Origin: an uncultured Oscillospiraceae bacterium
GTDB lineage: Bacteria; Bacillota; Clostridia; Oscillospirales; Ruminococcaceae
Direction: 5' to 3'
Assembly: GCA_950097605.1 (NCBI GenBank)
Contig: CATNEU010000075.1
Location: 1 to 7,084 of the forward strand
Length of the DNA stretch: 7,084 nucleotides
A program made the translations under genes and the position numbers. Of this stretch, positions 6,171 to 7,084 are shown piece after piece. The notes beneath the pieces are model-generated. The model was not told where the DNA came from. It made no database searches and saw nothing but the letters and a program-made list of their open reading frames with translations. Position 1 is the first letter of the stretch. Each line of letters begins with the position of its first letter.

Positions 6171-7084
6171 ATGAGTACCATGGACAGCCGGCAGTTTGAA
6201 CTGCTGCAGAGCCTGCTGCGCAGAGTGGCCGGCGGCTCCCCGTTTTACCAGCAAAAGTTCGCACAGATCGGTCTGCTGCCGGAGGACATCCGGACACCCG
6301 CAGATTTTGAAAAGCTGCCGTTTACAACCAAGGAGGAACTGCGGGACGCCTATCCGCTGCACCTGCAAGCCGTGCCCGACGAAGAGATCGTGCGCATCCA
6401 CTCTTCCTCCGGCACAACCGGCAGACCGGTGATTATCCCCTACACCGCAAAGGACGTGGAAAACTGGGCGGTCATGTTTGAGCGCTGCTACCGCATGGCG
6501 GGCATTACGAACAAAGACCGCATCCAGATCACGCCGGGCTACGGCCTCTGGACGGCGGGCATCGGCTTCCAGGCCGGCGCCGAACGGCTGGGCGCAATGG
6601 CCATTCCGATGGGCCCCGGCAACACCGAGAAGCAATTGCAAATGCTCGTGGATTTGCGGTCCACCGTGCTTGGCGCAACCTCGTCCTACGCGCTGCTGCT
6701 GGCCGAACAGATTGAAAAACGCGGTCTGCGGGATCAAATCCGTCTCAAAAAGGGAATCATTGGTTCCGAGCGCTGGGGCGACAAGATGCGCACGCGCATC
6801 AAAAACGAGCTTGGCATCGAGCTCTACGATATCTACGGCCTCACCGAGATTTACGGGCCGGGGATCTCGATTAGCTGCAAGGCGGAATCCGGTCTGCACT
6901 ATTGGAACGACCATCTCTACTTCGAGATCATCGACCCCAAAACCGGCGAGGTGCTGCCGGACGGCGAGCCTGGCGAGCTTGTCATCACCACGCTGACCAA
7001 GGAGGGCGCGCCGCTGATTCGCTACCGCACCCGCGACCTCACCCGCCTGCTGCCCGGCGCGTGCCCCTGCGACTGCTCCTATCC
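6171..7084 (+). CDS. paaK: Phenylacetate-CoA ligase (AMP-forming), partial at 3' end
   Basis: It activates an aryl acid with ATP and CoA to the aryl-acetyl-CoA, AMP and pyrophosphate in the cytoplasm. The first 304 residues are present, of about 430 usual. Visible motifs: the ATP-binding loop S-S-S-G-T-T-G-R-P at 78-86; Y-G-Y-G-L-equivalent G-Y-G-L-W at 123-127; the adenylate motif Y-D-I-Y-G-L-T-E at 219-226; R-Y-R-T-R-D-L-T-R at 284-292; and C-P-C-D-C at 298-302, where the family often has a Cys-rich turn. The start ATG 6171 has AAAAGGTGG at 6152-6160. It lies 37 bases after iorB with no terminator between, so it is in the T-box operon. Its product is the substrate of IorAB in the carboxylating direction. 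Because the reaction spends ATP and is driven by pyrophosphate loss, it favours acid activation over acid release. Whether it prefers phenylacetate, 4-hydroxyphenylacetate or indoleacetate is unknown. Confidence 0.93.
   Translation, partial: MSTMDSRQFELLQSLLRRVAGGSPFYQQKFAQIGLLPEDIRTPADFEKLPFTTKEELRDAYPLHLQAVPDEEIVRIHSSSGTTGRPVIIPYTAKDVENWAVMFERCYRMAGITNKDRIQITPGYGLWTAGIGFQAGAERLGAMAIPMGPGNTEKQLQMLVDLRSTVLGATSSYALLLAEQIEKRGLRDQIRLKKGIIGSERWGDKMRTRIKNELGIELYDIYGLTEIYGPGISISCKAESGLHYWNDHLYFEIIDPKTGEVLPDGEPGELVITTLTKEGAPLIRYRTRDLTRLLPGACPCDCSY

Noticed and set aside
1..7084. CRISPR arrays, tRNA/rRNA genes, insertion sequences or transposase genes
   Set aside because: No regularly spaced direct repeats, no tRNA-like cloverleaf, no rRNA motif and no transposase-like product were seen on reading either strand.

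Overview
The window looks like a chromosome segment of an anaerobic, low-copy-repeat, GC-rich Firmicute, most likely a gut-type Clostridia member (Oscillospirales/Ruminococcaceae-like). The reasons are strong AAGGAGG-type ribosome binding sites, a T-box leader (essentially a Gram-positive device), a ferredoxin-dependent 2-oxoacid oxidoreductase, and G+C in the high 50s by eye. This placement is inference; no taxonomic marker gene is present. All genes supported here lie on the + strand.

Left part (1-2635): the tail of an unrecognised gene is followed two codons later by a 799-residue multidomain protein. That protein has an N-terminal part resembling the glycoside hydrolase/deacetylase barrel superfamily, then a chitobiase/hexosaminidase C-terminal-like module and a discoidin (F5/8 type C)-like module. 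It has no visible signal peptide. The pair looks like the end of a glycan-related operon, closed by a textbook intrinsic terminator (2598-2635).

Middle (2636-3390): one small free-standing gene (2811-3152) encodes a 113-residue protein with a PH/GRAM-like look and no recognised function. It is followed by about 200 gene-less bases holding weak hairpins and a 10-bp inverted repeat.

Right part (3356-7084): a strong extended -10 promoter drives a complete T-box riboswitch (about 3391-3697) with a readable k-turn, AG bulge, distal loop, specifier, antiterminator and terminator. Downstream are iorA and iorB (indolepyruvate:ferredoxin oxidoreductase, overlapping by ATGA) and a phenylacetate-CoA ligase gene (paaK) that runs off the window. 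The best-supported specifier codon is UGG (Trp).

The most interesting point is the logic of this last block. A T-box switches genes on when a tRNA is uncharged, i.e. under amino-acid starvation. That argues that IorAB and the AMP-forming ligase run in the biosynthetic direction: an aryl acid such as indole-3-acetate is activated to its CoA thioester, reductively carboxylated to the aryl-pyruvate, then transaminated to the amino acid. The usual annotation of these enzymes as catabolic would then be wrong here. The T-box base that reads the tRNA discriminator (U) fits an A73 tRNA best and a G73 tRNA-Trp only by wobble, so the exact amino acid remains open.
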